From assembly GCF_900102175.1 (NCBI RefSeq), contig NZ_FNKN01000003.1, positions 434,414 to 498,413 on the forward strand: 64,000 nucleotides of DNA. Direction: 5' to 3'. Below are positions 7,511-16,329 of this stretch, piece after piece. Every line of letters begins with the position of its first letter. The stretch's first letter is position 1. The translations under genes and the position numbers were made by a program. Under the pieces are notes generated by a model. It saw only the letters and a list, made by a program, of their open reading frames with translations, searched no databases and was not told the DNA's origin. Source of the stretch: Microbacterium sp. cf332. GTDB lineage: Bacteria > Actinomycetota > Actinomycetes > Actinomycetales > Microbacteriaceae.

Positions 7511-8541
7511 GCGAATACGCCTTCGCGGTCGTCTCCCTCATCGGCGACGTACCGCAGCTCGATGACGCCGTCCGGCCCGTCGACCCGACGGAGGCCGACG
7601 GCGTCGCGGAGCTCGTCGCCGGCCCCTTCTCCGTGCTCGCCCTCGATCCGGCCCTCGGCACGGACGGGATCGTCGCGGCCATCGCGGATGCCGCGCTCGA
7701 CACCCCGTGGATCGTCGTCGCCGGGCCTGACGAGCGCGATGCCGCCGCCGAGCTCGTCGATCGGGCGCTCGACGGGGTGGTCGGCCTCTTCGGCCTCGCC
7801 GGCGTCGTGGTCGAGAGTGCGGAGATCCCCGACAGCATCCGTCACCGGGAGGTGCCGGCCACGGTCGCGACCGACGGCGTGGCGACCGCCGTCCGCGGGC
7901 TCGCGACCGACGTGGCCGCCCGCGGGCCCCGCGTTCCCGCCGCATGGTCGCGCATCATCGCGTCGGACCGCACGGACGTCGCCATGCGCGCCACCCTGGC
8001 CCGCCGCGCCCTCGCGGACGATCCGGGCTACCGTCCGCGGGCACTGAGCGACGAACAGCTCGGCCTGCTGCGCGAGGTCGCGCGTCGGATCGTGCCGCAA
8101 CAGGCGGGTCCCGCGATCGACCTCGCCGCCCGTCTCGACCGCATGGTCGAGGCCGGCGAGAGCGACGGCTGGCGCCCCACCGGCATGTCGACCGATGTCG
8201 AGGCCTATCGCACGGGCCTCGACGCGCTCGCCGCCATCTGGATGCGCGGCCCATCCGCACAGGACGCCGTCATCCAGCAGGTCATCGACGGCGAGGCGGC
8301 CTCGGGCTCCGTGCTGACCCCCGGTCAGCTGAGCCTGTGGTTCGAGGATGCGCGGAACGACCTCATCCGGCTGTGGTTGTCGCACCCGGCCTCGCTCGCC
8401 CACGTCGGCTACACCGGCTTCGCCACCGGCGGCACCGGTCCCGAACCCGCCGGATACCTCGTTCTCGCCGCGGGCGAGCGCGAGGAATGGGAACCCGAAG
8501 AGCTCGGCCGCCTCGGAGCGGCGGAAGGACGAACCTCATGA
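7507..8541 (+). CDS. DUF5987 / gluconate-dehydrogenase-subunit-3-like protein
   Basis: A 344-residue protein with no signal peptide or membrane segment. The first about 160 residues look like a degenerate SDR fold (VSLIGDVPQL, IVVAGPDERDAAAELV, VVGLFGLAGVVVES) without the catalytic motifs. The C-terminal half (from ALSDEQLGLLREVARRIVP) resembles the DUF5987/gluconate 2-dehydrogenase subunit 3 type of helical protein that accompanies GMC oxidoreductases. Both its start (GTGA) and its stop (ATGA) overlap the neighbouring genes, so a complex or channelled pathway with the SDR and the GMC enzyme is likely. The assignment rests on context and fold impression, not on a catalytic motif. Confidence 0.7.
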   Translation: MSEYAFAVVSLIGDVPQLDDAVRPVDPTEADGVAELVAGPFSVLALDPALGTDGIVAAIADAALDTPWIVVAGPDERDAAAELVDRALDGVVGLFGLAGVVVESAEIPDSIRHREVPATVATDGVATAVRGLATDVAARGPRVPAAWSRIIASDRTDVAMRATLARRALADDPGYRPRALSDEQLGLLREVARRIVPQQAGPAIDLAARLDRMVEAGESDGWRPTGMSTDVEAYRTGLDALAAIWMRGPSAQDAVIQQVIDGEAASGSVLTPGQLSLWFEDARNDLIRLWLSHPASLAHVGYTGFATGGTGPEPAGYLVLAAGEREEWEPEELGRLGAAEGRTS

Positions 8542-10085
8542 ACCTCACCGGCATGCGCACCTACGACCTCGACGAGGTAGTGGACGTCGTCGTGGTCGGC
8601 ACGGGAGCAGGCGGCGGGCCGTTGCTCAGCCGCCTCGCGGAGCGGGGGCTGCGGGTCGTCGCGCTCGAAGCGGGTCCGAACCTCGAGATGGACCAGTTCT
8701 CGCCCGACGAGCGCGAAGCCACCCGCATCAACTGGATGTCCGACCGTTTCAGCGGGGGAGACGCCCCCACGGCGTTCGGCCCCAACAACAGCGGCTGGGG
8801 CGTGGGCGGCGGCACGTTGCACTGGGGCGCGTTCACGCCCCGTCCCGACCGGCGCGACCTCTCACTGCGGAGCGAGTCGGGTCAGGGACGAGACTGGCCC
8901 ATCGATTACGACGAGCTGATCCGCTACATCGTCGAGGTCGAGAAGGTCATCGGTGTCAGCGGTCCGACGCCCTATCCGTGGGATCCGCAGCGCGAGTACC
9001 TCGACGGCCCGACCCGTCGAAACGCTCCCGCCGATCTGGTGCTGCAGGGCTGCGAGCGGCTCGGCATCGCGGCGACCGATGCGCCCGCCGCGATCATCAC
9101 CCGCGACCGGGAGCAGCCGCACTACGGGCAGCGCAAGGCGAGCATCGACGTCGGCGGCATCCACCAGGGCGACCGGTTCGGCTACAAGGCGACGACGGCC
9201 ATCACCTATCTTCCGGTCGCCGTCGCCCACGGCGCCGAGATCCGCCCCGACTCGATGGTGCACCGCATCGAACAGGATGCCTCGGGCTCGGTCACGGGTG
9301 TCGTCTACCTGCACGACGGCGTCGAGTACCGGCAGCGGTGCGCTTCGCTCGTGCTCGCGGGCGGCGGGATCGAGACGCCGCGCCTGCTGCTGAACACGGG
9401 TCTGGCGAACTCGAGCGGCCAGGTCGGTCGCAACTTCCTCGCCCATGGCGCGGTGCAGGTGTGGGGGCGCTTCGACGAGAGCATCCGCGGCTACCGCGGC
9501 TACCCGTCGGCCGCGATCACCGAGGACTTCGTGCGGCCCGAGGGGGTCGACTTCGCGGGCGGATACCTCATCCAGAGTCTCGGCGTCATGCCGCTGACCT
9601 ACGCCACGTCGCTCGTGCGCAGCGGGTCGCTGTGGGGTCGCGAGCTCATGGACGCCCTCGACGCCTGGCAGTTCTCCGCCGGAATCGGGATCAACGGCGA
9701 GTGTCTGCCCGCCGACGGCAACCGGCTCGTGCTCTCGGACGAGACCGACGAGTGGGGCATCCCGCGGGCCGAGGTCAGCTTCTCGCCGGGACCGAACGAG
9801 AAGGCGATCGACGATCACGCGGTGGGGGTGATGACCCGCATCCTCGAGGCGGCGGGCGCGCGCGAGACGCGTGTGCTGGCGCGTTCGGCGCACACGATCG
9901 GCACGTGCCGCATGAGCACCGACCCCGGTGACGGGGTCGTCGACCCCGACGGCCGGTCGCACGACATCCCGAACATGTGGATCTGCGACAACTCGACCTT
10001 CCCGAGTGCCCTGTCGGCCAACCCGGGGCTGACGCAGATGGCGCTGTCGCTGCGCACCGCCGACCGCATGCTCGCCACCGCCTGA
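8538..10085 (+). CDS. GMC family FAD-dependent oxidoreductase
   Basis: A 515-residue flavoprotein. The FAD-binding loop GTGAGGG is at residues 21-27, a GMC-type segment NSGWGVGGGTLHWG near 80-95, AGGGIETPRLLL in the middle, and the C-terminal pattern SAHTIGTCRM followed by ANPGLTQMALSLRTADRML carries the active-site region. There is no Tat or Sec signal. It is closest in layout to gluconate/sorbitol dehydrogenase large subunits, which oxidise sugar or polyol hydroxyls. It is the last gene of the SDR operon and is followed by a strong hairpin. No cytochrome c subunit is present nearby, so the electron acceptor is unclear. Confidence 0.88.
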   Translation: MNLTGMRTYDLDEVVDVVVVGTGAGGGPLLSRLAERGLRVVALEAGPNLEMDQFSPDEREATRINWMSDRFSGGDAPTAFGPNNSGWGVGGGTLHWGAFTPRPDRRDLSLRSESGQGRDWPIDYDELIRYIVEVEKVIGVSGPTPYPWDPQREYLDGPTRRNAPADLVLQGCERLGIAATDAPAAIITRDREQPHYGQRKASIDVGGIHQGDRFGYKATTAITYLPVAVAHGAEIRPDSMVHRIEQDASGSVTGVVYLHDGVEYRQRCASLVLAGGGIETPRLLLNTGLANSSGQVGRNFLAHGAVQVWGRFDESIRGYRGYPSAAITEDFVRPEGVDFAGGYLIQSLGVMPLTYATSLVRSGSLWGRELMDALDAWQFSAGIGINGECLPADGNRLVLSDETDEWGIPRAEVSFSPGPNEKAIDDHAVGVMTRILEAAGARETRVLARSAHTIGTCRMSTDPGDGVVDPDGRSHDIPNMWICDNSTFPSALSANPGLTQMALSLRTADRMLATA

Positions 10086-10101
10086 GTTGCCGACCCGAAC
10101 G

Positions 10102-10140
10102 CAGAGGGTGGATGCCGCAGCACGCGGCATCCACCCTCTG
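10102..10140. terminator. Terminator between GMC and TctA genes
   Basis: A perfect 17-bp stem (10102-10118 with 10124-10140) with a 5-base loop, between two convergent genes. The arms contain the GGATGCCGC/GCGGCATCC word that is abundant throughout this genome. Confidence 0.75.
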
Positions 10141-10157
10141 TTCGTTCGTCGGCGCCC

Positions 10158-11675
10158 TCAGACGCCGGTGAGCTGCTTCTCGCGCTTGCGCGCCACCAAC
10201 CGGCTCCGCACCGAGAACACCAGCACGATGGCCAGCAGGGCGTAGAGCACGATCGTGATCGGGCTCTGCACCAGCACCGAGAAGTCGCCGTTCGAGCTCA
10301 TCGCCGCGTCGCGCAGGCTCGTCTCGGCGAGCGGCCCGAGGACCATGCCGATGATGAGCGGGGCGAGGGGGAAGTCGAGCGCCCGCATGAGGAATCCGAG
10401 CAGGCCGATGCCGAGCAGCATCAGCAGGTCGAAGGTCGACCCCGACGTGGCGTAGATGCCGAGGGCGCAGAACACCGTGATCCCCGCGTAGAGATAGGGG
10501 CGGGGGATCAGCAGCAGCTTCGCCCAGAGCATCGCGAACGGCAGGTTGAGGATGAGCAGCACCACCATGGCGATGAAGAAGCTCGCCAGAAGCGACCACA
10601 CGAGGTCGGGAGCGCGGTCGAACAGCAGCGGGCCGGGCTGCAGCCCGTACTGGCGGAAGGCGGCCAGCATGATCGCGGCGGTCGCGGAGATCGGCAGGCC
10701 CAGGGCGAGCAGCGCGCCCATCGCCATGCCGGTGGTGGAGTTGCCCGCCGCCTCGGGAGCCGCCAGTCCCCGGATGGCGCCCCGGCCGAACTGCGGATTC
10801 TTCCGTCGCGCGTCGAGCCGCTTCTCCACGCCGTAGGCGAGGAATGTCGGGATCTCCGAACCGCCGGCCGGTACGACACCGAACGGCAGGCCGATCGCGG
10901 TGCCGCGCGCCCACGCCGGCGCCGCCTCCTTCAGCTCGCGTCGCGTCAGCCAGGGTCGGCCGGTCGGCTTGATGAGCGCCTTGTTCGAGGTGTGCCGCTC
11001 GAGGCAGGCGACGTAGATGACCTCCCCGAGCGCGAGGATCGCGACCGTGACGGTGACGAGCGAGATGCCGTCGAAGAGGTTGGGGGAGTCCATCGTGAAC
11101 CGCGGGGCTCCCGAGACGCCGTCGATGCCGATGACGGCGATGCCCAGCCCGATGAACAGAGCCGTCAGACCCTTCACGACGTTGTCGGTGACGACCGACG
11201 AGGTCGCCGCGAACGCGAACACCGCGAGCGCGAAGAACTCGGCCGGACCGAATCGGCTCGAGAAGTCGGCCAGGGCCGGAGCGACGAACACCACGACGAC
11301 CGAGGCGACGAAGCCGCCGATGAAGGCGCCGATCGCGGCGGTCGCGAGCGCCTGCGCCGCACGTCCGTTGAGGGCCATCTTGTGACCCTCGAACGTCGAC
11401 GCGATGGCCGACGCCTGACCCGGGGTGTTCATGAGGATGCCCATGGTCGAGTCGCCGAACAAGCCGCCGAAGTAGACGCCGGCGAACATGATGAAGGCCG
11501 CTGTCGGGTCGAGCGAGAAGGTGATGGGCAGCAGCAGGGCGACGGCCATCGACGAACCGAGGCCGGGGAGGACGCCCACCGCGGTGCCGAGGAGGCACCC
11601 GACGAGGACCCAGAGGAGGTTGGCGGGCGTCAGCGCACCCGCGAAACCCTGGCCGAGAAGCTCGAGCACATCCAT
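10158..11675 (-). CDS. tctA: Tripartite tricarboxylate transporter, large membrane subunit TctA
   Basis: A 505-residue polytopic protein with the TctA signature near the start (GTAVGVLPGLGSSMAVALLLPITF), the segment GVYFGGLFGDSTMGILMN, and PFGVVPAGGSEIPTF in the middle. About twelve membrane helices are visible. In TTT systems TctA is the translocating subunit, driven by an ion gradient and fed by the solute-binding protein TctC. Its start lies one base after the tctB stop, so tctC-tctB-tctA form one operon. The substrate is probably a di- or tricarboxylate, judging from the family and from the divergent citrate/dicarboxylate-type sensor. Confidence 0.92.
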   Translation of the reverse strand: MDVLELLGQGFAGALTPANLLWVLVGCLLGTAVGVLPGLGSSMAVALLLPITFSLDPTAAFIMFAGVYFGGLFGDSTMGILMNTPGQASAIASTFEGHKMALNGRAAQALATAAIGAFIGGFVASVVVVFVAPALADFSSRFGPAEFFALAVFAFAATSSVVTDNVVKGLTALFIGLGIAVIGIDGVSGAPRFTMDSPNLFDGISLVTVTVAILALGEVIYVACLERHTSNKALIKPTGRPWLTRRELKEAAPAWARGTAIGLPFGVVPAGGSEIPTFLAYGVEKRLDARRKNPQFGRGAIRGLAAPEAAGNSTTGMAMGALLALGLPISATAAIMLAAFRQYGLQPGPLLFDRAPDLVWSLLASFFIAMVVLLILNLPFAMLWAKLLLIPRPYLYAGITVFCALGIYATSGSTFDLLMLLGIGLLGFLMRALDFPLAPLIIGMVLGPLAETSLRDAAMSSNGDFSVLVQSPITIVLYALLAIVLVFSVRSRLVARKREKQLTGV

Positions 11676-11676
11676 G

Positions 11677-12297
11677 TCAGAACCCTCCGAGGATGCCGGA
11701 CGGGAGCGGCATCCCGAGCACCATGTCGAAACCGATGTAGGCGATGGAGCTCACCGTGAGCCCGACGACGAGACCGCCGAGGTGCTTCGTCGACCCGAAG
11801 GCTCGCGCGACGCACCAGAAGAGGAGGCCCGCGGCGATGATCCACCCGAGGATCTCGAGCAGGAAGGCGAAGGCGAAGAACGCACCGACCACCCACAACA
11901 GCGACCGCACATCGACACGTACCGCTCGCGCCGGTGCGGCGGCCCCGGACTCGGCGCCGGCGTCGTCACCACCGACGACATCCGCGGTCACGGCGGCGAT
12001 GTCGGGACGTGCCGCGCTCGTCTCGCGCATCTCTGTGAGCGCCGACACCACCAGGGCGGCGGCGAAGACGTACAGGCCGCCCGCGATGATGCCGGGGAAG
12101 AACTGCGGACCGGGGAACACGGCGTTGGCGGGCACCTTCATCGTGAAGATGCCGACGAGCAGGTACGTCGCGAAGGCCGTGATGATCACCGGCATCGTCA
12201 GGCCCTTGAGCAGGGCGGCGATGCCCGGCCCCGACACGAGTCGCAGGCGGTCGCCGACGACGGCCGAGGTCGCCGTCGGGTTCGGGGGGAACGTCAT
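11677..12297 (-). CDS. tctB: Tripartite tricarboxylate transporter, small membrane subunit TctB
   Basis: A 206-residue protein with four predicted membrane helices: about residues 35-52, 68-85, 133-152 and 170-200. A hydrophilic Ala/Asp-rich loop sits in the middle, longer than in many TctB proteins. ATG at 12297 overlaps the tctC stop (ATGA). Position and topology, rather than conserved motifs, identify it, as is usual for this poorly conserved subunit. Confidence 0.85.
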   Translation of the reverse strand: MTFPPNPTATSAVVGDRLRLVSGPGIAALLKGLTMPVIITAFATYLLVGIFTMKVPANAVFPGPQFFPGIIAGGLYVFAAALVVSALTEMRETSAARPDIAAVTADVVGGDDAGAESGAAAPARAVRVDVRSLLWVVGAFFAFAFLLEILGWIIAAGLLFWCVARAFGSTKHLGGLVVGLTVSSIAYIGFDMVLGMPLPSGILGGF

Positions 12298-13316
12298 AGT
12301 CCCATCTCCTCGTACAGGTTGGTGATGCGCTCTTCCTCGTCGTCGAGGAAGGCCGTCAGTTCGTCTCCGGTGATGATGCGTTCGGTCCAGCGATAGCGCT
12401 CGATGGCGTCCTGCCACTCGGGCGTCGCGACCGAGTCGAGCACGAGCTCGGTCAGGGCCGTGACGTCCTCGTCGTCGAGACCCGACGGGGCGGCGAGCAT
12501 GCGCCAGTTCGACAGTGAGATGTCGTAGCCCTGCTCGTTCGCGGTCGGGATGTCGATCCCCTCGATCGGCTCCTCCGACACGAGCGCCAGGGCCCGCAGG
12601 CGACCGGCCTCGATCTGGTCGATGTTGTCGGGGTACCCGCCGGCGGCGGCCTGGGCCGTGCCGTTGAGAAGGGCCTGGATGGCCTCGCCGCCACCGTCCG
12701 ACGAGATGTACGTCGTGTCGATCGGGTCGATGCCCGCGGCCAGGGCGAGGTCGGTGACCACCAGCTGGTCGAACGAGCCGCCGCCTGTCCACGGGATCGA
12801 CTTCGGGTTCTCGCGCCACGCGTCCACGAGGTCGTCGAGGGTCTCGTACGGGGAATCCGACGGAACCACGATGACGTCGTACTCCTCGACGACGACCGCG
12901 AGCGGCGTGACGTCGCCGAGCTTGGCGGCGGAGTCGAACTGGATGGTGGCGGCGAGCAGGCCGGTGCCGCCCACGAGCATGTTGCCGGGCTGGCCGTCGA
13001 GAACCGACACGTTCCCCAGGGCGATGGTGCCGCCCGCGCCCGGCATGTTCACCACCTGGACGTTGTTGACGAGGCCGTTGGCCTTCTGCGCCTGTTGGAG
13101 CTCGCGTGCCACGCCGTCCCACCCGCCTCCCGCGGCGGCCGGAGCGATGATGGTCATCGAGGCGTTGATCTCCTGGCCGGTGGCGGCCGAGGTGATGGAG
13201 CCGACTCCCGCCGTCACGATCGCGGCTGCGGCGACGGCCCCTCCGATGATGCGTGCAGCCAGGGTTCGGCCCCGATGCTGCGGGCGCGCATCTGTCTCTG
13301 TCGCGGTATGCGTCAT
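12294..13316 (-). CDS. tctC: Tripartite tricarboxylate transporter solute-binding protein TctC
   Basis: A 340-residue exported binding protein of the Bug/TctC family. A charged N-terminus followed by a hydrophobic stretch (IIGGAVAAAAIVTAGVGSI) and AATGQEI looks like a signal sequence without a lipobox cysteine. The typical TctC segments IIAPAAAGGGWDGVAREL, VNMPGAGGTIALG and SIPWTGGGSFDQLV are present. I prefer the ATG at 13316, preceded by GGGAG; an ATG at 13328 would add four residues. It is the first gene of the operon and divergent from the sensor kinase gene, whose response regulator probably activates it. Confidence 0.88.
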   Translation of the reverse strand: MTHTATETDARPQHRGRTLAARIIGGAVAAAAIVTAGVGSITSAATGQEINASMTIIAPAAAGGGWDGVARELQQAQKANGLVNNVQVVNMPGAGGTIALGNVSVLDGQPGNMLVGGTGLLAATIQFDSAAKLGDVTPLAVVVEEYDVIVVPSDSPYETLDDLVDAWRENPKSIPWTGGGSFDQLVVTDLALAAGIDPIDTTYISSDGGGEAIQALLNGTAQAAAGGYPDNIDQIEAGRLRALALVSEEPIEGIDIPTANEQGYDISLSNWRMLAAPSGLDDEDVTALTELVLDSVATPEWQDAIERYRWTERIITGDELTAFLDDEEERITNLYEEMGL

Positions 13317-13467
13317 GATCACTCCCATTCGCGCGGACGTCGTCGTCTCCGCGAGATCGAATTAGGATGGCACTTCGCCGAGCCGCCCCCGAGCGTGGCG
13401 GGATTTGTTCTCATAGATGCGCACGGGCCCGGTCCGCCGTGTCCGACCGTACGAGGAAGTCGACAGG

Positions 13468-14757
13468 ATGCCGTTCACGATGAGACCGTCCGCGGTGCGT
13501 CTCGTCCTGCTCGTCCTGCCCTCGGTGGTCACGCTGGCGGCGCTGTCGGCGACGGGCGCGGTCGCGCTCGCTCTGCAGGAGCGGACCATCCGCGAGGCCA
13601 CGGGCGAGCGCGTGCTCGAGGTGGCGTCGAGCCTCGCCGACCTGCCCGAGGTGCGCGAGACGGTCGGCGCGGTGACCGCGAAGGGATCGCCCGCGGCGCT
13701 CGCCGGTGCCGACGACCTGGCCGAGGCCACGGCGGTCCTGCAGCCGATCGCCGATCTCGTCGGTGAGGCGGCGGGCGTGTACTACGTCGTCATCACGGAC
13801 GACGAGGGCGTGCGGATCACGCATCCGCTGGCCGCGGAGCGCGGGGTGCAGGTCGAGACCGCGAATGCGTCGGTCCTCGCGGGCGAGACGTTCACCGGAA
13901 CCGAGATCGGCGCCTCCGGCCCGTCGCTCCGGGCGAAAGTGCCGGTGCGCGACGCGGCCGGTCAGCCCGTCGGGATGGTGGCCGTCGGGGTGCTCGAGTC
14001 GGAGATCGCCTCCGAGCTCGACGCGGCCGTCCGGGCGCTGCTGCCGTGGGCCGTCGGGGCGCTGCTGGTCGCCACCCTCGCGGCGTCCGTCTTGACCGCC
14101 ACTGTCGAGCGGCGCTTCCGCCGGCTCGACGTCATCGCGGCCGAGCATGCCCAGATGCGCCGGACGACGGTGGCGCTGCGCGAGCAGTCGCACGAGTTCA
14201 GCACCCGGCTGCACGTCATCCACGGACTGGTCTCGCGCGGCGATGTCGATGAGGCGCGCGGCTATATCGAGGAGATCGCGGCGGTACGCCGACCCGTGGA
14301 CGCGGGCGGGGCCGGTGACGAACCGGTGCCCGATGACCTGCCGGTGCTGGCCGCGATGACGCAGACGGTGCGCACCGAGCTCTCCGACCTCGGCGCCCGC
14401 GTGCGGTTCGACCTCGCCGTCGAGTTCGACGTCGACGAGGGGGTCGTCTCGGTCGTGGCGAACCTCTGTCGGAACGCCGCGGAGGCGGGTGCGGCCACCG
14501 TCGTCTGCGCGCTGCGGAATGCCGATGACCGGATCGTGGGGTCGGTCGACGATGACGGACCGGGAGTCGAGCCGCGCATCGCCGCACGCATCTTCGTCCC
14601 GGGTTTCACCTCGAAGACTGATGCGTCGGTTTGGGGGCGTGGGCTGGGGCTCGACGTCGTCTGGCGCATCGTCACCGCGCGCGGAGGGTCCGTCGAGGTC
14701 GGGCTGTCCGCACTCGGGGGAGCGCGCTTCGCCTTCGAGCTGGAGCGCGCGGGATGA
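13468..14757 (+). CDS. CitA/DcuS-type sensor histidine kinase
   Basis: A 429-residue membrane kinase. A first membrane helix spans about residues 12-36, then an extracytoplasmic PAS/Cache-like domain (about 40-185, ending VPVRDAAGQPVGMVAVGVL) and a second helix at 191-212. The H-box is LREQSHEFSTRLHVIHGLV with His242. The ATPase shows N336 in NLCRNAAEA, DDDGPGV (361-367) and GRGLGL (390-395). There is no second, cytoplasmic PAS domain, unlike DcuS. GAGGAAG precedes the ATG. It is coupled to the response regulator by an ATGA overlap and divergent from tctCBA, so it most likely senses the transported carboxylate. Confidence 0.9.
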   Translation: MPFTMRPSAVRLVLLVLPSVVTLAALSATGAVALALQERTIREATGERVLEVASSLADLPEVRETVGAVTAKGSPAALAGADDLAEATAVLQPIADLVGEAAGVYYVVITDDEGVRITHPLAAERGVQVETANASVLAGETFTGTEIGASGPSLRAKVPVRDAAGQPVGMVAVGVLESEIASELDAAVRALLPWAVGALLVATLAASVLTATVERRFRRLDVIAAEHAQMRRTTVALREQSHEFSTRLHVIHGLVSRGDVDEARGYIEEIAAVRRPVDAGGAGDEPVPDDLPVLAAMTQTVRTELSDLGARVRFDLAVEFDVDEGVVSVVANLCRNAAEAGAATVVCALRNADDRIVGSVDDDGPGVEPRIAARIFVPGFTSKTDASVWGRGLGLDVVWRIVTARGGSVEVGLSALGGARFAFELERAG

Positions 14758-15527
14758 GTCGACCGATCCGCGTCCTCGTCGTCGACGACGACCGGGGCGC
14801 CCGCGCGCTGCACGCGGGGTTCGTCGCGGACGTCCCGGGCTTCGTCGTCGTCGCCACCGCCGGCAGCGGAGAGGCTGCGCTCGAGCACAGCCGCGCGGGG
14901 GTCGATCTCCTCCTGCTCGACATGCGGCTGCCGGGCATCAGCGGCATCGAGGTGCTGCACCGGTTGCGCACCCTCGGCGACGAGGGGCCCGACGTGCTCG
15001 TCATCAGCTCGTCACAGGATCAGACCACGGTGCGGCAGGCGCTGGCCGCGCGGGTCGTCGGCTACCTCGTGAAGCCGTTCACCCAGGCCGCGCTCCGCGA
15101 GCGACTGGAGCGCTACGCCCATGACCGCGAGCGGATCGTCGCCGGCAGTCGCGACCGTCTGCTCGCCCAGGGCGAGATCGACCGCCTGCTCTCGACCGGC
15201 ACGGTTCGCACGGTGTCGGCAGCCTCGGGGGCCTCGGCGTCGCTGCCGGACGACACCGCCGCCGCGGGTCGGGCGCGGGCGCCGCGCGGCGGCGCGCTGC
15301 CCAAGGGCCTGGCCGCGCCGACCCTCGCCCAGGTCGTCGCGGCGCTCGACCCGGTCGTCGCCCTCACCGGCGAGGATGTCGCCGCCGCATGCGACATCTC
15401 CCGAGCCACGGCGCACCGCTACCTGAGCCATCTGGTGGACGCCGGCGTCATCCACGTGTCGCACCGGTACGGCAGACGCGGACGACCTCAGGTGCTCTAC
15501 CGGCTCGCGCCGTCACCGGAGCTCTGA
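14754..15527 (+). CDS. Response regulator, CitB/DcuR family
   Basis: A 257-residue regulator. The receiver domain has the acidic cluster DDD at 11-13, phospho-acceptor Asp56 (LLLLDMRLPG) and Lys107 (YLVKPF). The C-terminal part (about 185-257) is a winged-helix/HTH reading LTGEDVAAACDISRATAHRYLSHLVDAG, as in CitB/DctR proteins. An Ala/Gly/Arg-rich linker separates the two. It pairs with the kinase upstream and probably activates tctCBA. Its last 31 bases overlap the 3' end of the convergent isochorismatase gene. Confidence 0.9.
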   Translation: MSRPIRVLVVDDDRGARALHAGFVADVPGFVVVATAGSGEAALEHSRAGVDLLLLDMRLPGISGIEVLHRLRTLGDEGPDVLVISSSQDQTTVRQALAARVVGYLVKPFTQAALRERLERYAHDRERIVAGSRDRLLAQGEIDRLLSTGTVRTVSAASGASASLPDDTAAAGRARAPRGGALPKGLAAPTLAQVVAALDPVVALTGEDVAAACDISRATAHRYLSHLVDAGVIHVSHRYGRRGRPQVLYRLAPSPEL

Positions 15528-16216
15528 GGCGGCTCCTCCGAAGTGGCGCCGTGAGGGGCGCCGTGACGGGCGCCGTGCCCGGCTGCGCGCCCGGCCACCG
15601 CGGAGGCGACGAGATTGCTGCGGCTCAACGGCGTCCCGGTCGTCACCGCGGCGGCCCACCCATCGGTGTTCGCCACCGAGGCCCAGTTGGAGTGCAGGAG
15701 CGTCAGCAGTGTCGAGTGCACCTCGCGCGCGTCGCGTGTTCCCGCATCGTTGGCGAGCGGGATCGCCCCGGTCGCGTCCGCGAGCACCTCGGTGTCGAAT
15801 CCGAGCGCTTCGGCCGCGACCGCCGACGCCAGGATGCAGTTGTTGATCATGTACCCGACGAGGGTCACCGTCGTCACGCCCCGCTCACGGAGCCAGTCGG
15901 CGAGGGCGGTGCCGGCGTAGACCGAGCCGTGATGCTTCACGACATCGTGCCACGGTTGCGCGCCGGTCGCCGGACGGAGCGCAGCGATGTCGGGGTGGAG
16001 CGGGTAGCCGTCGCCGTCGGGGTCGAATACGGCGGCCCCGGCCCCACCGGCATGCTGGACCATCACGACGGGGAGGCCCGCGGCGTGTGCTGATTCGACG
16101 GCGCGGACGATCGCCGTCCGGGAATCCTCGCGCGGCGGGTACTCGATCTCGAGCGGGCCGGCGAAGTACTCCTGCTGCACGTCGACGACGACCAGTGCGC
16201 GGCGAAGGGTGTCCAT
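15497..16216 (-). CDS. Isochorismatase-family cysteine hydrolase
   Basis: About 239 residues. The catalytic triad is visible as Asp in VVVDVQQEYF, Lys in DVVKHHGSVY and Cys in GYMINNCILAS. The last about 35 residues (from GHGARHGAPHGATS) are low-complexity and histidine-rich and extend beyond the usual domain. The ATG at 16216 has AGAAGG seven bases upstream; an in-frame GTG lies two codons earlier. Family members hydrolyse nicotinamide, N-carbamoyl compounds or isochorismate, and the specificity here is unknown. The 3' end overlaps the response regulator gene tail-to-tail by 31 bp. Confidence 0.82.
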   Translation of the reverse strand: MDTLRRALVVVDVQQEYFAGPLEIEYPPREDSRTAIVRAVESAHAAGLPVVMVQHAGGAGAAVFDPDGDGYPLHPDIAALRPATGAQPWHDVVKHHGSVYAGTALADWLRERGVTTVTLVGYMINNCILASAVAAEALGFDTEVLADATGAIPLANDAGTRDAREVHSTLLTLLHSNWASVANTDGWAAAVTTGTPLSRSNLVASAVAGRAAGHGARHGAPHGATSEEPPQSSGDGASR

Positions 16217-16329
16217 GGGCACACCTTCTCACGCCTCGACCGTGTCGTGGACCTCGCAGTGCGCCGCCGGGGCGGGGCGCGCGCGACGTGCGCGCGGAGC
16301 GATCATCACCGCGGGCGTAGCCTGATCGG

